From NCBI GenBank assembly GCA_039519185.1, contig CM076854.1, positions 20,879,456 to 20,943,455 of the forward strand: DNA of 64,000 nucleotides, read 5' to 3'. The notes under the pieces were generated by a model. The model worked only from the letters and a program-made list of their open reading frames with translations. It did no database searches and was not told the origin of the DNA. This stretch comes from Astragalus membranaceus (taxonomy: Eukaryota > Streptophyta > Magnoliopsida > Fabales > Fabaceae). Shown here piece by piece: positions 31,215 through 43,264 of the stretch. Position 1 is the first letter of the stretch. Every line of letters begins with the position of its first letter. The position numbers and the translations under genes were made by a program.

Positions 31215-33732
31215 CACCTTGATCTAAGCTTTCCAGGGAAAAGCTTCAATCTGGAATTGTATAGCAGAACTAGTCCTCCCTCTTTTAAGTCTCTCTTTTG
31301 AATTCTCTTATCATGCCATGTCTTTGTTTTGGTTTTGTAGATTTCAGCATTTTCATAAGAGAATTGCCTAATCTCTTCTAACTCATTAAGCTCTAGCATT
31401 CTTTGTGTACCTGCTTTATCTAAGTTAAAATTGAGCTTCTTGATAGCCCAATAAGACTTATTTTCTAACTCCACAGGTAGATGGCATGCTTTTCCATAGA
31501 CTATTCTATAAGGAGACATTCCTAAGGGTGTTTTGAATGCTGTTCTATAAGCCCATAAAGCTTCATCCAAATGTAAAGACCAATCTTTCCTATTTGGACT
31601 TACCATTTTTTCTAGCACTCTTTTAATTTCTCTATTTGAGATTTCTGCTTGTCCACTTGTTTGAGGGTGGTAAGCTGTAGCAATTTGATGCTTAACTCCA
31701 TACTTAGCTAGAAGGTTTTCAATGATTTTATTACAGAAGTGTGAACCTTCATCATTAATTATAGCTCTAGGAGTACCAAATCTAGTAAATTTATTCCTTT
31801 GAAGAAATCTACTTACTGATTTTGCATTGTTATTTGGTAATGCTACTGCTTCTACCCATTTGGACACATAATCAACAGCTACTAGAATATATAAATTGCC
31901 AAAAGAGGGTGGAAAATGTCCCATGAAGTCCATTCCCCATACATCAAATAATTCAATTTCTAAAATATTGGTTCTTGGCATTTCATGTTTATCAAAAATA
32001 TTTCCTGCCCTTTGATATTTATCACATTTCTTGATCATAAGATATGCATCTTTAAATAAAGTAGGCCAAAAATAACCAGACTGTAATACCTTAGCTGCTG
32101 TTCTTGTGCTTCCAAAGTGGCCACCATATGGTGCAGCATGGCAATGCAGAAGCACTGCTTGTTGTTCTTCCTCAGGAACACATTTCCTCATTAATTTATC
32201 AGGACACATCTTGTAAAGGAATGGATCATCCCAATAGTATTGTTTTACTATGTGGAAGAATCTTCTCCTTTGTTGATATGTCATATTTACTGGTGTCACT
32301 CTACTTGCAAGGAAATTTACAATATCAGCATACCATGGTGCAGATGCATTTGATGCTCCTGCATTGCTTATACCATATGCAGTTGCACTGTGTGCATTGA
32401 CTGTGATTGCCAATAATTTCTCATCTGGAAAACTCTCCTTGATTTCTCCTTCTAGTGATTCACCTTCAAGCCTTGACAAATGGTCTGCTACTTGGTTTTC
32501 TACTCCCTTCTTGTCTCTAATTTGAAGATCAAATTCTTGTAGGAGTAGAATCCATCTTATCAACCTTGGCTTTGCATCTTTCTTTGAAATCAAATACTTA
32601 ATGGCAGAATGATCAGTATAAACAATTACTTTAGTGCCAACTAAGTATGATCTAAATTTTTCAAATGCAAATACTACAGCTAATAATTCCTTTTCTGTGA
32701 CTGTGTAATTTACTTGAGCTTCAATTAATGTCTTGCTAGCATAATAAATAGAATGAAAAACCTTGTCATACCTTTGCCCTAGGACTGCTCCTACTGCAAA
32801 GTCACTAGCATCACACATTAATTCAAAAGGCCTGCTCCAGTCGGGTGTTACTATCACTGGTGCTGTTACTAAAGCTTTTTTAAGCTTTTCAAATGTATCC
32901 AAACAAGATTCATCAAAGTTAAATGGTACATCATTTTGTAAAAGCATACATAATGGTTTTGAAATTTTTGAAAAGTCTTTGATAAACCTTCTATAAAAAT
33001 CAGCATGGCCTAAAAAGCTCCTGATACCTTTAACTGTTGTTGGTGGGGGTAATTTCTCAATCACCTCAATTTTTGCTTTGTCCACCTCTAGACCTTTCTT
33101 TGAAATTCTGTGTCCTAACACAATGCCTTCTTGTACCATGAAATGGCATTTTTCCCAGTTTAACACTAGATTTGTATCCTCACATCTTTTGAGAATTTGT
33201 TCCAAGTTTGATAAAAAATCTTGGAATGTTTCTCCAAAGACAGAGAAATCATCCATAAACACTTCCATTGATTGCTCAATGAAATCTGAGAATATTGACA
33301 TCATGCATCTTTGGAAAGTTGCAGGTGCATTACATAATCCAAATGGCATCCTTCTAAAGGCAAAGGTTCCATAAGGGCATGTAAAACTGGTTTTATCTTG
33401 ATCTTTAGGATCAATGGTTATCTGATTGTATCCTGAATAGCCATCTAGAAAACAATAAAACTCTTTCCCTGCTAATCTATCTAGCATTTGGTCTATGAAT
33501 GGTAAAGGAAAGTGAACCTTTTTGGTAGCCTTATTGAGTTTTCTGTAATCCATGCATATCCTCTAACCTGTTACAGTTCTAGTAGGTATCAATTCATTCT
33601 TTTCATTGGCTATTACTGTCACACCTCCTTTCTTTGGTACACATTGGACAGGGCTTACCCATGCACTGTCTGATATTGGGTATATGATGCCAGCATCTAG
33701 CCATTTAATGATTTCCTTTTTTACAAACAGTT
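31215..33732 (-). pseudogene. Athila-C RT, RNase H and integrase
   Basis: An open frame of 782 residues (33553 to 31205) starts at MDYRKLNKATKK in the RT palm only because an in-frame stop precedes it; RT sequence continues upstream to about 33732 (DAGIIYPISDSAWVSPVQ). It contains FMDD at residues 99-102 (catalytic), RNase H with MCDASDFAVGAVLG (about 245) and YTDHSAIKYL, then integrase with the H-H part in YGGHFGSTRTAAKVLQSGYF. The zinc motif is CDKY, so its last Cys is replaced by Tyr. The catalytic acids appear in GMDFMG, NDEGSHF and SGQAEISNRE. It stops at RSRW, where the solo LTR begins. Same lineage as Athila-1. Missing gag and protease, one stop, a lost zinc ligand and the insertion make it inactive. 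Confidence 0.9.
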
Positions 33733-34331
33733 GATGATGCCCATATTGGCTATTTTATCGGTGATGATTGGTACCACATGCATATACCCGTTGGTGTGGG
33801 TTGCATCTCATACACTTACTCATGATGTTAGTGATAATTCTTGGCGATTTGTAATTTGATGTCGTTGTCAAGCGGTAGATATAGTTGTCGTAACTCTAGC
33901 ATATTGCCTATCATATATGCTATTATAATGTTAGATATCTCACCCCTTCTGTTTGAATGTTACCCCTATGTTGGTAACGTGCAGGTGATTGCGAGTGAAG
34001 GCATGTCTACCTTCGCTAGTTGAGTCGGTGTCGTCGCTCTGATACGTAGCACTCGGGGGGATGAACGCTAATTTTTATTAATTGCCTTTATTATTTAATT
34101 TCTGAAGTTTTATGGTGATGTTAGAATTATTCAATTGAACCTTGATTTTTATTCCGCTGCGTGGTGATGTTATGACGTGCTATGTGTCGCACTATTTAAT
34201 GGTGAAATTTTATTGTTGGCGTGTGATGTTTTAACGGTGTAAATGTGGCATCCCTTGTGGGTGTATTGAAAAATGTTTTCGAAAACTCTTATTTTTGTCA
34301 AAAATTTTCCTGGTAGAAAAGGGGTGTTCCA
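33733..34331 (+). repeat. Tekay-A 5' LTR, 3' portion only
   Basis: Matches the right half of the solo LTR 28839-31209, beginning with GATGATGCCCATATTGGC (there GATGATGCCCTTAGTGGC). It ends GGGGTGTTCCA, a mutated form of GGTGTTACA. It also carries GATACGTAGCACTCGGGG. Confidence 0.85.
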
Positions 34332-34335
34332 TTAG

Positions 34336-34347
34336 TGGTATCAGAGC
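34336..34347 (+). other. primer binding site, initiator tRNA-Met
   Basis: TGGTATCAGAGC, four bases after the LTR end; the standard plant tRNA-iMet primer complement. Confidence 0.95.
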
Positions 34348-34450
34348 AGTTTCGGTCTGTCCGGCCAAGTTGTCAAGTTATTGTGTCATTGACGATCAAG
34401 TATTGTCAATTAGTTCTAACTGTTGCCTGTGATTGTAGTGATTAGTTGAG

Positions 34451-37400
34451 ATGGCTGGAAGGAACGATGCTGCTATTGCTGCTGCGTTGGCTGCTATGGC
34501 TCAGGCCGTCGAGGGTCAACAGAATGCTGGTGAGAATGCTGGGTCTCGGAGTTTGGCTACCTTTCAGAGAGAGAATCCACCTACCTTCAAGGGCAGGTAT
34601 GACCCCGATGGGGCTTTAGCTTTGTTGAAAGAGATGGAGGGGATCTTTCGTGTGATGGACTGCACTCCAACACAGAAGGTCCGTTATGGTACGCATATGC
34701 TGGCCGAGGAGGCCGATGACTGGTGGTTAGAGGCTAGGCAGAGATTGGAGACTGCAAATGAGGAGATCACTTGGGCTGTGTTCCGCAGAGAGTTTATGAG
34801 AAAATACTATCCGAAGGATGTTCGGGGTAAGAAAGAGATTGAGTTCCTGGAGCTGAAACAAGGGAATATGTCCGTGACTAAGTATGCTGCTAAGTTCGTG
34901 GAATTAGCAAAGTTTTATCCGCATTACAGTGAGGCTACTGCTGAGTTTTCCAAGTGCATTAATTTTGAGAATGGGCTGCGACCTGAGATTAAGAAGGCGA
35001 TTGGTTACCAGAAGATCCGTGTTTTCTCCGACTTGATTGATAGCTGCAGAATTTACGAGGAAGACAACAATGCTCATTACAAGATTGTGAATGAGAAGAG
35101 GAGAAAATTTCAGAGTCGTGGTAAACCGTATGATGTTCCTGCTGGTAAGGGTAAACAGAAAGCTACTGTTGGCAAGAAGACTAGTGGGGGAGATGCTCCT
35201 GCTAGCATTGTATATTACAAATGTGGCAAAGCTGGTCACAAGAGTAACGTGTGCAAAGCTGAAGTGAAGAAGTGTTACCGTTGTGGTAAGGAGGGTCATG
35301 TGGTGGCTGAGTGTGAGCGTAAGGAGGTGGTCTGCTACAACTGTTGTGAAGGAGGGCACATTAATACGCAGTGTCCGAAGCCGAAGAAAGAAAGGTCCAG
35401 TGGAAAAGTGTTCGCTTTGGCAGGTGAAGAGCCTACTGAAGATGATGGACTTATTAGAGGTACGTGCTTCATTAATGGTACTCCTTTAAAGTCTATTGTT
35501 GATACGGGTGCTATGCATTGCTTTATTGCTGCTGATTGTTGTAAGAGATTGAGTCTTGCATTATCTGCCATGAATGGAGAGATGGTTGTCGACACTCCAG
35601 CTAAGGGGTCGGTAACTACCTCTCTAGTGTGTTCTCAGTGTCCCTTGTTGATATTCGACAGAGACTTTGTTGTGGATTTTGTTTGTTTGCCGTTGAGCGG
35701 ATTGGATGTAATCTTGGGTATGAATTGGTTAGAGCATAACCATGTCCATATTAATTGTCGTAGCAAGTCGGTGAGTTTTGGAGGAGAGGAGTCTGGTCTG
35801 TTATCCGCTAGTCAGTTGCGGAAGTTGATGAAGGAAGGAGTTCAGTTATTCTCACTGATGGCATCATTGTCTGTTGAGAATCAAACTATCATTGAAGAGC
35901 TGCAGGTGGTGCGCGAGTTCCCTGATGTTTTCCCTGATGAGATACAAAGTGTGCCGCCAGAGAGGGAAGTTGAATTCTCTATTGATCTTGTACCTGGTAC
36001 AAAGCCTATTTCTATGGCACCGTACAGGATGTCCGCATCCGAATTGTCTAAGTTGAAGAAGCAACTTGAGGATCTGCTCGAGAAGAAGTTTGTGAGGCCG
36101 AGTGTATCGCCGTGGGGAGCTCCTGTGTTGTTGGTGAAGAAGAAGGATGGTAGTATGAGACTCTGTGTGGATTATCGGCAGTTGAATAAGGTGACAATTA
36201 AGAACAAGTACCCGCTTCCGAGAATAGACGATTTGATGGATCAGTTGGTGGGCGCTCAAGTATTCAGTAAGATTGATTTGAGGTCGGGTTATCATCAGAT
36301 CAAGGTGAAGGACGAAGATATTCAGAAGACGGCTTTCAAAACCCGTTATGGTCATTATGAGTATTCGGTGATGCCGTTCGGTGTTACCAACGCACCAGGA
36401 GTATTTATGGAATATATGAATCGTATATTTCATACTTACATAGATCGATTTGTGGTGGTATTCATTGACGACATTCTGATTTACTCTAAATCGGAGAAAG
36501 AGCATGCAGAGCATCTGAGGTTAGTATTGGAGGTACTGAAGGAAAAGAAGCTGTATGCGAAGTTGTCGAAGTCTGAGTTTTGGTTGAAAGAAGTGAGTTT
36601 TCTCGGTCATGTCATTTCTGGTAGTGGTATTGCGGTGGATCCGTCGAAAGTAGAAGCAGTGTTGAATTGGGAGGCTCCGAAGTCGGCTACTGAAATTAGA
36701 AGCTTTTTGGAATTGGCCGGCTATTATAGAAGATTCATTGAAGGTTTTTCTAAGTTAGCACTTCCGTTAACTTAGTTAACCTGCAAAGGAAAGGCTTTTG
36801 TTTGGGATGCCCGTTGCGAAGAATGTTTCGCGGAATTGAAGAAGAGATTGACAACGTCTCCTGTCTTGACGTTGCCCAATCCGGAAGGGTCGTTTGTGGT
36901 GTATTGTGATGCTTCAAAAATGGGTTTAGGTGGTGTGCTTATGCAAGATGGGAAGGTTATTGCGTATGCGTCGAGGCAGTTAAGAGTTCATGAGAAGAAT
37001 TATCCTACGCATGACTTAGAACTAGCTGCAGTGGTCTTTGTGCTAAAGGTTTGGAGGCACTATCTCTATGGTTCTAGATTTGAGGTGTTTAGTGACCATA
37101 AGAGCTTGAAATATTTGTCTGACCAGAAGGAGTTAAATATGAGGCAGCGACGGTGGTTGGAGTTGTTGAAGGACTATGATTTCGGTTTGAACTATCACCC
37201 AGGCAAAGCTAATGTCGTGGCTGATGCTTGGAGCCGGAAGACTTTGCATATGTCGGCAATGATGGTTAAGGAGTTAGAACTGATTGAGGAGTTCAGAGAT
37301 ATGAGTCTAGTTTGTGAAGTGACGCCTCAGAGTGTTAAGTTAGGGATGTTGAAGATTGGTAATGATTTTCTAAACAGCATCAGAGAAGCTCAGAAATCAG

Positions 37401-38791
37401 ATGTTAAGCTGGTAGACTTGACGGTCGGGATTGATCGATCTGAGAATGAGGACTTCAGGTTGGATTCCCAAGGTGTGTTGAGGTTCCGTGGTAGGATTTG
37501 TATTCCTGATGATGCAGAGATGAAGAGAGCCATTCTTGAAGAGAGTCATAGAAGTAAGTTAAGTATTCATCTGGGAGCTACAAAGATGTATTATGACCTA
37601 AAGAAGTTGTTTTGGTGGCCTGGTATGAAGCGAGATGTGGCGCAGTTCGTTTATGCATGTTTGACTTGCCAGAAGTCAAAGGTTGAGCATCAGAAGCCTG
37701 CTGGGCTGATGCAACCGTTAGAATTTCCATAGTGGAAATGGGATAGCATTTCGATGGACTTTGTGACGGGATTGCCTAATACTGCGAAAGGGTAAGATGC
37801 AATTTGGGTGATTGTTGACAGGTTAACAAAATCATCTCATTTTGTTCCTATCAGCATCACGTATCCGGTGTCGAAGTTGGCATAGATTTATATCCGGGAG
37901 ATTGTGAAGCTTCATGGAGTTCCTATTAGAATTGTTTCGGATAGAGATCCGAGGTTCACTTCAGATTTCTGGAAGAGTTTGCAAGAAAAGTTGGGGTCTA
38001 AGTTGAGGTTGAGTTCGGCATATCATCCTCAGACAGATGGTCAGTCAGAGAGGACAATTCAGTCATTAGAAGATTTGTTGAGGGCTTGTGTTTTGGAACA
38101 AGGAGGTTCGTGGGATTCCTACCTTCCACTGCTAGAGTTCACGTATAACAACAGTTACCATTCAAGTATTGGGATGGCACCTTTTGAAGCATTATATGGT
38201 CGGAAGTGTAGAACCCCGCTGTGTTGGTATGAGTCAGGAGAGAGTGTGGTACTTGGACCGGAGATTGTTCGAGAGACAACTGAAAAGGTGAAGTTGATTC
38301 GTGAGAAGATGAAGGCTTCCCAGAGTCGACAGAAGAGTTATCACGACAAGCGGAGGAAAGATTTAGAGTTTCAAGCGGGCGAGCATGTATTTTTGAGAGT
38401 CACTCCAGTGACCGGTGTTGGACGTGCTTTGAATTCGAAGAAGCTCACTCCTCGTTTCATTGGTCTTTATTAGATTTCGGAGAGAGTCGGGAATGTTGCA
38501 TATAGAGTGGCTTTACCGCCTAACCTTTCGAATTTGCATGACGTATTTCATGTGTCGCAACTTCGGAAGTACATTTCAGATCCATCTCATGTAATCCGCA
38601 TGGATGAGGTGGAGGTACGGGATAATCTCACGGTGGAGACGATGCCTGTACGAATCGAAGATCAGGAGGTGAAAATTCTAAGAGGCAAGGAAATTGCGTT
38701 GGTGAAAGTAGTCTAGCTAGGAGCTGCCGGAGAGAGCATGACGTGGGAGCTGGAGAGCAAGATGCGGGAATCCTATCCCGAGGTGTTTTAA
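34451..38791 (+). pseudogene. Tekay-A gag-pol polyprotein with six in-frame stops
   Basis: One reading frame of 1447 codons encodes all domains. Gag has three zinc knuckles: residues 255-268 (first Cys replaced by Tyr), 275-288 and 295-308 (both CX2CX4HX4C intact). Protease has VDTGAMHCFI (about 350). RT has VDYRQLNKVTIKNKYPLP and FIDD at 671-674. RNase H has YCDASKMGLGGVL (about 818). Integrase has the CLTC zinc half, then SMDFVTG, VSDRDPRF and DGQSERTIQ. A chromodomain-like tail ends in ESYPEVF. The frame is never shifted, but stops stand at 36773 (TAG), 37730 (TAG), 37793 (TAA), 37883 (TAG), 38471 (TAG) and 38714 (TAG). ATG at 34451 begins MAGRNDAAIAAALAAMAQ, like the gag start of Tekay-B. 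Confidence 0.95.
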
Positions 38792-38820
38792 TCAGGTAAA
38801 TTTCGAGGACGAAATATTCT

Positions 38821-38834
38821 AAGTGGGGGAGAGT
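38821..38834 (+). other. polypurine tract of Tekay-A
   Basis: AAGTGGGGGAGAGT directly before TGTAACGCCC; plus-strand primer. Confidence 0.9.
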
Positions 38835-38911
38835 TGTAACGCCCAAATAATTTAATTATTTATTTAATTAAATTATTTAGGTATTTTATTAGTATAGTTG
38901 TATTAAAATAA
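38835..38911 (+). repeat. Tekay-A 3' LTR, first 77 bp
   Basis: TGTAACGCCCAAATAATTTA start, resembling the start of the solo LTR at 28839. The similarity ends at TATTAAAATAA, where a foreign segment begins. Confidence 0.85.
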
Positions 38912-39601
38912 TGGCTAAAGTGCTCCCGGGGTCCCTTATCTTTATTTAAAGTAACGAATTAGTCCTTTATGTTTTTTTTGTCCCAAATAAGTCCTTTATC
39001 TTTCAAATCTTTGACACATAAATCCTTCTCCGTCAACCTCCATCCAACTTTGTTAACAGTGCTTATGTGGCGTGCTGACTCATTATTTGATTAGGTGGCA
39101 TGTCATTTTTATTTTTGTTTAGCTTTTATTTTTATTAAATTAAATTATATGCCAAATCTTGGAGAAAGCTATTCATGGCTTAGCCAAATCCTGAATGGCT
39201 TAGCCCATTTCCTAGCAACATTCTGTCTCTATTTAGCTCGGCCAGAACGTGTTTGGCTTAGCCAGATTTCTCAGTATTTACTTCTCTTTCTATGCATTAA
39301 TGTGGCTTAGCCATAATAAATTTGGCTTAGCGAGAGTTCCCAGAAGTTCCTATTTCTCTTCATTCTTCAATCTTTTCGCTTGAACTCTTTATCAAATCTT
39401 AATCTTTAATTCTTTCATCTGTTTCAAGCTACAAAAATGGATTAAAATGCACAAAAACTCACAATCACAAACATAGCCTACTTAAATAAAAACTAAATCA
39501 AATTAACACTTTTGGGGTTTAGATAATAGCAAATTCATTTCAATAAACTCAATAAGTGCCTTTGTTTTCCAACCAAATTCAAGTATATTTGGCGCTTATC
39601 A
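38912..39601 (-). repeat. LTR-like segment, unidentified family
   Basis: On the minus strand it begins TGATAAGCGCC and ends GCACTTTAGCCA, giving TG...CA ends over 690 bp. The flanks AATAA and GTTAC do not match, so there is no target duplication; one or both ends may be recombination points. It contains TGGCTTAGCCA-type dyads (39177-39330). No coding frame. Confidence 0.55.
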
Positions 39602-40790
39602 GTTACTGATGTTGGTCACTCCTAATTCAACACAGCTTCTACTTTATTAGGATCTACTGCAACTCCCGACTGAGATATCACATGTCCCAGAAACTTTACT
39701 TCAGACATCCAAAAATATCACTTCGAAGGCTTAGCATATAACTTCTTCTCTCAGAGTAGATTCAGAACAATGCGGAGATGCTGAACACGCTCCTCAATGG
39801 TCTTTGAGTACACCAAGATGTCATCAATGAATACAACCTCACACTGATCCAGATATGGGTCAAAGACTCGATTCATGTAGTCCATGAATACCGCTGGAAC
39901 ATTAGTTAGACTGAAGGGCATCATTACAAACTCATAGTGTCCATATCTAGTACGGAAAGCTGTCTTCGGAATATCTAAGGCTCTTACTTTTATCTGATGA
40001 TACCCCGACCTTAGATCAATTTTAGAAAACGATACTTATTCTTGGTAAACGATACTTATTCTTGATGGTGACTTTATTCAACTGACGATAATCAATACAC
40101 AATCTCATGCTCCCATATTTCTTCTTAACAAGTAACACAGGAGCACCCCATGGAGAAGCACTGGGCCGAATAAACTTTTTCGAGATCAACTCTTCATGTT
40201 GGGATTTTAATTCCTTTAATTTCAAAGGAGACATTCAATAAGAAGCAATAGATATTGGCCCTGTGCCTAGAACCAATTTTATAAAGAATTCTACTTCTCG
40301 ATCTGGAGGTAAAGAAGAGACTTCGTTCGAAAAAACATCCAGAAATTCATTCACAACTTGAACAGAAGACAAATCTAAACCAGTTTCAGTTGATGCAGAT
40401 AACATAATAACATAAGCTTCCGCACCTTGGAATAAAGACTGACTTGTTGAGGTGAAAGAGATAACTGCTTCATAATTTGTCTTTGGTAACTTAACTGATT
40501 CAGAGGCGAAGCTGATAGTTCGGTTGAAATAGTATATAATAACATGATTTGCAGTGATCCACCTTTGATGATCGTGGGATTCATCTTTTGGAAACGGAAG
40601 TATGTCCTGTTAGGGTCTTCTTGAGGTTGTTGAAAATTAGGCTGTTGTTGAGCCATCTGCTGCTGTTGATTCATTTGTTGTTGTTGCATATGCATCATGT
40701 CTTGAATCATTTTCTGTTACGTCACTATCACATTTTGCATCCACTCAGAATTTGGATCAATGGGCGGGTTTCTTCCACCTCTTCCAGCCA
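39602..40790 (-). pseudogene. Tekay-B gag start fused by deletion to RT
   Basis: The start at 40790 (MAGRGGRNPPIDPNSEWM) is a Tekay gag N-terminus followed by a Gln/Met-rich stretch. A deletion removes most of gag and the protease. The next recognisable part is the linker before RT (AYVIMLSASTETGLDLSS), then RT: KKFIRPSASPWGAPVLLVKK, LCIDYRQLNKVTIKNKY, FSKIDLRSGYHQIKV, YGHYEFVMMPFSLTNVPAVF and FIDDILVYSK (catalytic FIDD). A short duplication at about 40029-40065 replaces the segment between KNKY and FSKIDL. Several stops and shifts; it ends in the RT thumb. Confidence 0.85.
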
Positions 40791-40912
40791 TGATTCTGCG
40801 AAATATGCACAAAGTATTAAGTTGATCAAGCTCAATGTCTAATAGAATACTAAGAAGAATCACACTTAGAAAACGTAAAAGACTTCTAATAATTAGGTCC
40901 GACTTGGCCGAA

Positions 40913-40926
40913 CCGCTCTGATACCA
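40913..40926 (-). other. primer binding site, initiator tRNA-Met
   Basis: TGGTATCAGAGCGG on the minus strand, three bases from the LTR end. Confidence 0.93.
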
Positions 40927-40929
40927 AAA

Positions 40930-43264
40930 TGTAACACCCTAATATCTCTAACAATTAGAAATACTAAAATGCACAATTTAGCAAACATTAGAGATATATT
41001 TCCTGTTTAGATATTGAACGCAACTAAAATTTTTCGATGATTAACATCAAATAGTCTTAACTTTTCATAACTTAATTGAAAACCATATCGGTTCCATGTC
41101 TTTCAATAACCTCATGACCTAGTGTTCAATACCATCACAAGAAAATCGGAAACGATTACATAACTCAAAACAAATTCAAGTCATACTATCGAGTTACAAA
41201 GACAACAAAGGAACTCAAAATCAAAGATAAAAGAACTAAGTCTTCGATTTTCTCCTCAAGCATGTCACCTAGTCGTGCTTCTTCGCTTTCTTCTTTCCCT
41301 GCTTCTCTGTAAAAACAACTACATATAAACAGTGAGATACAATCTGAGTGAGTTCTACCGAGACCCCTAACTACACTCTCGATTCAATTATGAATTCTTC
41401 TCATTCGTAGTTTAATTTATAAACCACGTGCCTTTTTACTTTCTCGTAGTTAAATTTATAAACAACGCCTCTTTAATTTAGCACGACACCGACTGCAACT
41501 TGCTAATTCCGGTGAACCGTACTACATAACTTTAACATAACACCGACTGCAACTTGCTAAACCCGGTGAACCCCCTTCCCATTGATACTTTCCCTAATGG
41601 TAAATTTACAGGGCCTAGGTTACGGGCTCATGACTTTCCCCGTCTAGTATGCTAACCTCTTTCGGTCGTCACCCATACTTAATATAATTTATATGTCTTT
41701 AACCTCAATCAATCTTTGATAAACTATTTGTTCATCCCAAATATTAAAGTTATGCTCACTCGTGTAACCACCTATGCGGTTTTATAAAACTGTACAGAAC
41801 TTGCATTTTGAAAATGATACAAATTGGTTTAGGATAAACGAGGAACAAATTATAGACAACACTTAACTATCCAGAAATTTCCAGCAACGTTACCTAAATT
41901 TCAAGAAAACATTTTACATATCATACGATAACGAAAAATTACAAATGACCACTCATTAGAGAGCTAATAATGTCTAGTTTTTGAAAACTATGTTTACTTT
42001 CCAAAATTATGAACCATTTTTGTACAGTTTTTCAAAACAAACTAACTAGTTCCAGAACAGGACAGCATCTGTACCTTAACTTGTAACATTAATAATTCTA
42101 AGTATACTCACCTAAAATCAACCAAACCAGTGCCAAAACAAAGTAAGTCAAGTCTAGTTCCTAACAAAACAAACCGCACGAAATTTGGATAACCATGGAA
42201 TTCACAGTTAGACCGAAAGTGAACCTATACTCGAAACAGTCCCAGATTCACAATTCTCCCATCATACTTACCCATATTAATTAAACTCAGTGCCTAAATT
42301 GTGGGAAATTGGGTCTAGTTTCCAGAAAAAAAATCACACAATTTTTTGACACACAAAAAATTTGCAATAACATAAACACTGAACCTATACTAAACAGTCC
42401 CAAAACCGAAATTTAGCACAGCCACATCATAAACAATTAACACCATCAATCATCACAATCTCAGCAACCAAATAAATTCTGAAACAATAAAATCCTAAAC
42501 GTGAGTAAAACCCAACTATCATGATGAAAATCACAAAACACCGAGACTTTACGAAACTCGAACGACCCAAGAAACACCCGAACTAGCTTTGAAATCGCTC
42601 CAATCACTTCCAAACCGAACTCAACTCTTCTAAACTCGAAACCAGCAACTGAACATCCTCAAACACTCTGTCAATCTACAATGTAGCTTGCTATTGAGCT
42701 TTAAAATTGAACCTTGAACCTCCTAGAACCACCTACAAGCCCCAAATGCTTCAAAACTCCATTATCATCACCATTTGAGTTGAAGCTTCATCCATGGTGA
42801 ATGGAGTTAGAGATGAGTGTGGGTTGTGAAACTAGCATCATTGGATAGAGGAAGAAAATTGGAATGAAATGCAGAAGGAATTACTTACATGCACCAAGGA
42901 ATGATGAAGTTGTCACTCTTCTCCTTCTCCTCTCTCCCTCGCGTCTCTCTCTCTCTCTAGTTCTCTTGTTTTCTGTTTTTGCTGAATGAAAGGGTTTGTG
43001 TTGTGTTTGTGTTTGTGTTTTTAATTTTCAGCTGAAGGTTTAAATGATAGGTAAAAGACTAAAATTCCCTTGCATCCTAATTCTCTCACTAAAACCCCAT
43101 TCCTAACTAATCAATCAAGCAATAACTCATACAATTCATATAACTTAGTAAATTAAAATACCGCTTTCATAATTCTAACATGTCTATATCGATTTATTAA
43201 TTAATCGAATAAGCAACGCTAGTTAATTTCGTAAATCAAAATTAACCGAACCAGGGATGTTACA
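40930..43264 (-). repeat. Tekay-B 5' LTR, 2.3 kb
   Basis: Minus strand TGTAACATCCCTGG... to ...AGGGTGTTACA. Same family as the solo LTR 21757-24845 (shared start, GGGGTCTCG block and GAAGAAGCACG block). It contains a CT/GA-rich microsatellite near 42915-42960. No coding frame. The five bases beyond it (TATTG) have no partner, because the element is truncated at the other side. Confidence 0.85.

Larger units (their letters stand above)
28640..33732 (-). mobile_element. Athila-C: minus-strand Athila pol remnant
   Basis: RT, RNase H and integrase of an Athila-lineage gypsy element (31215-33732) continue at 28640-28833 across a solo LTR. The upstream end is cut at 33732 by the Tekay-A LTR; the downstream end meets the antisense ORF near 28640. 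No LTR of its own is visible. Confidence 0.8.
33733..38911 (+). mobile_element. Tekay-A: Tekay-lineage chromovirus, truncated LTRs
   Basis: 5' LTR fragment, tRNA-Met primer site, one gag-pol frame, polypurine tract and the first 77 bases of the 3' LTR, in that order. Both outer LTR parts are missing: the left is replaced by Athila-C, the right by an unrelated LTR-like segment. No target duplication can be scored. Confidence 0.9.
39602..43264 (-). mobile_element. Tekay-B: 5' part of a Tekay-lineage element
   Basis: Minus strand: LTR 40930-43264, tRNA-Met primer site 40913-40926, gag start at 40790, then a gag-RT stretch shortened by deletions and cut at 39602. RNase H, integrase and the 3' LTR are absent. 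Confidence 0.88.

Noticed and set aside
35864..36514. 216-codon minus-strand frame
   Set aside because: Lies antisense to the conserved RT of Tekay-A and has no domain; it is a shadow frame.
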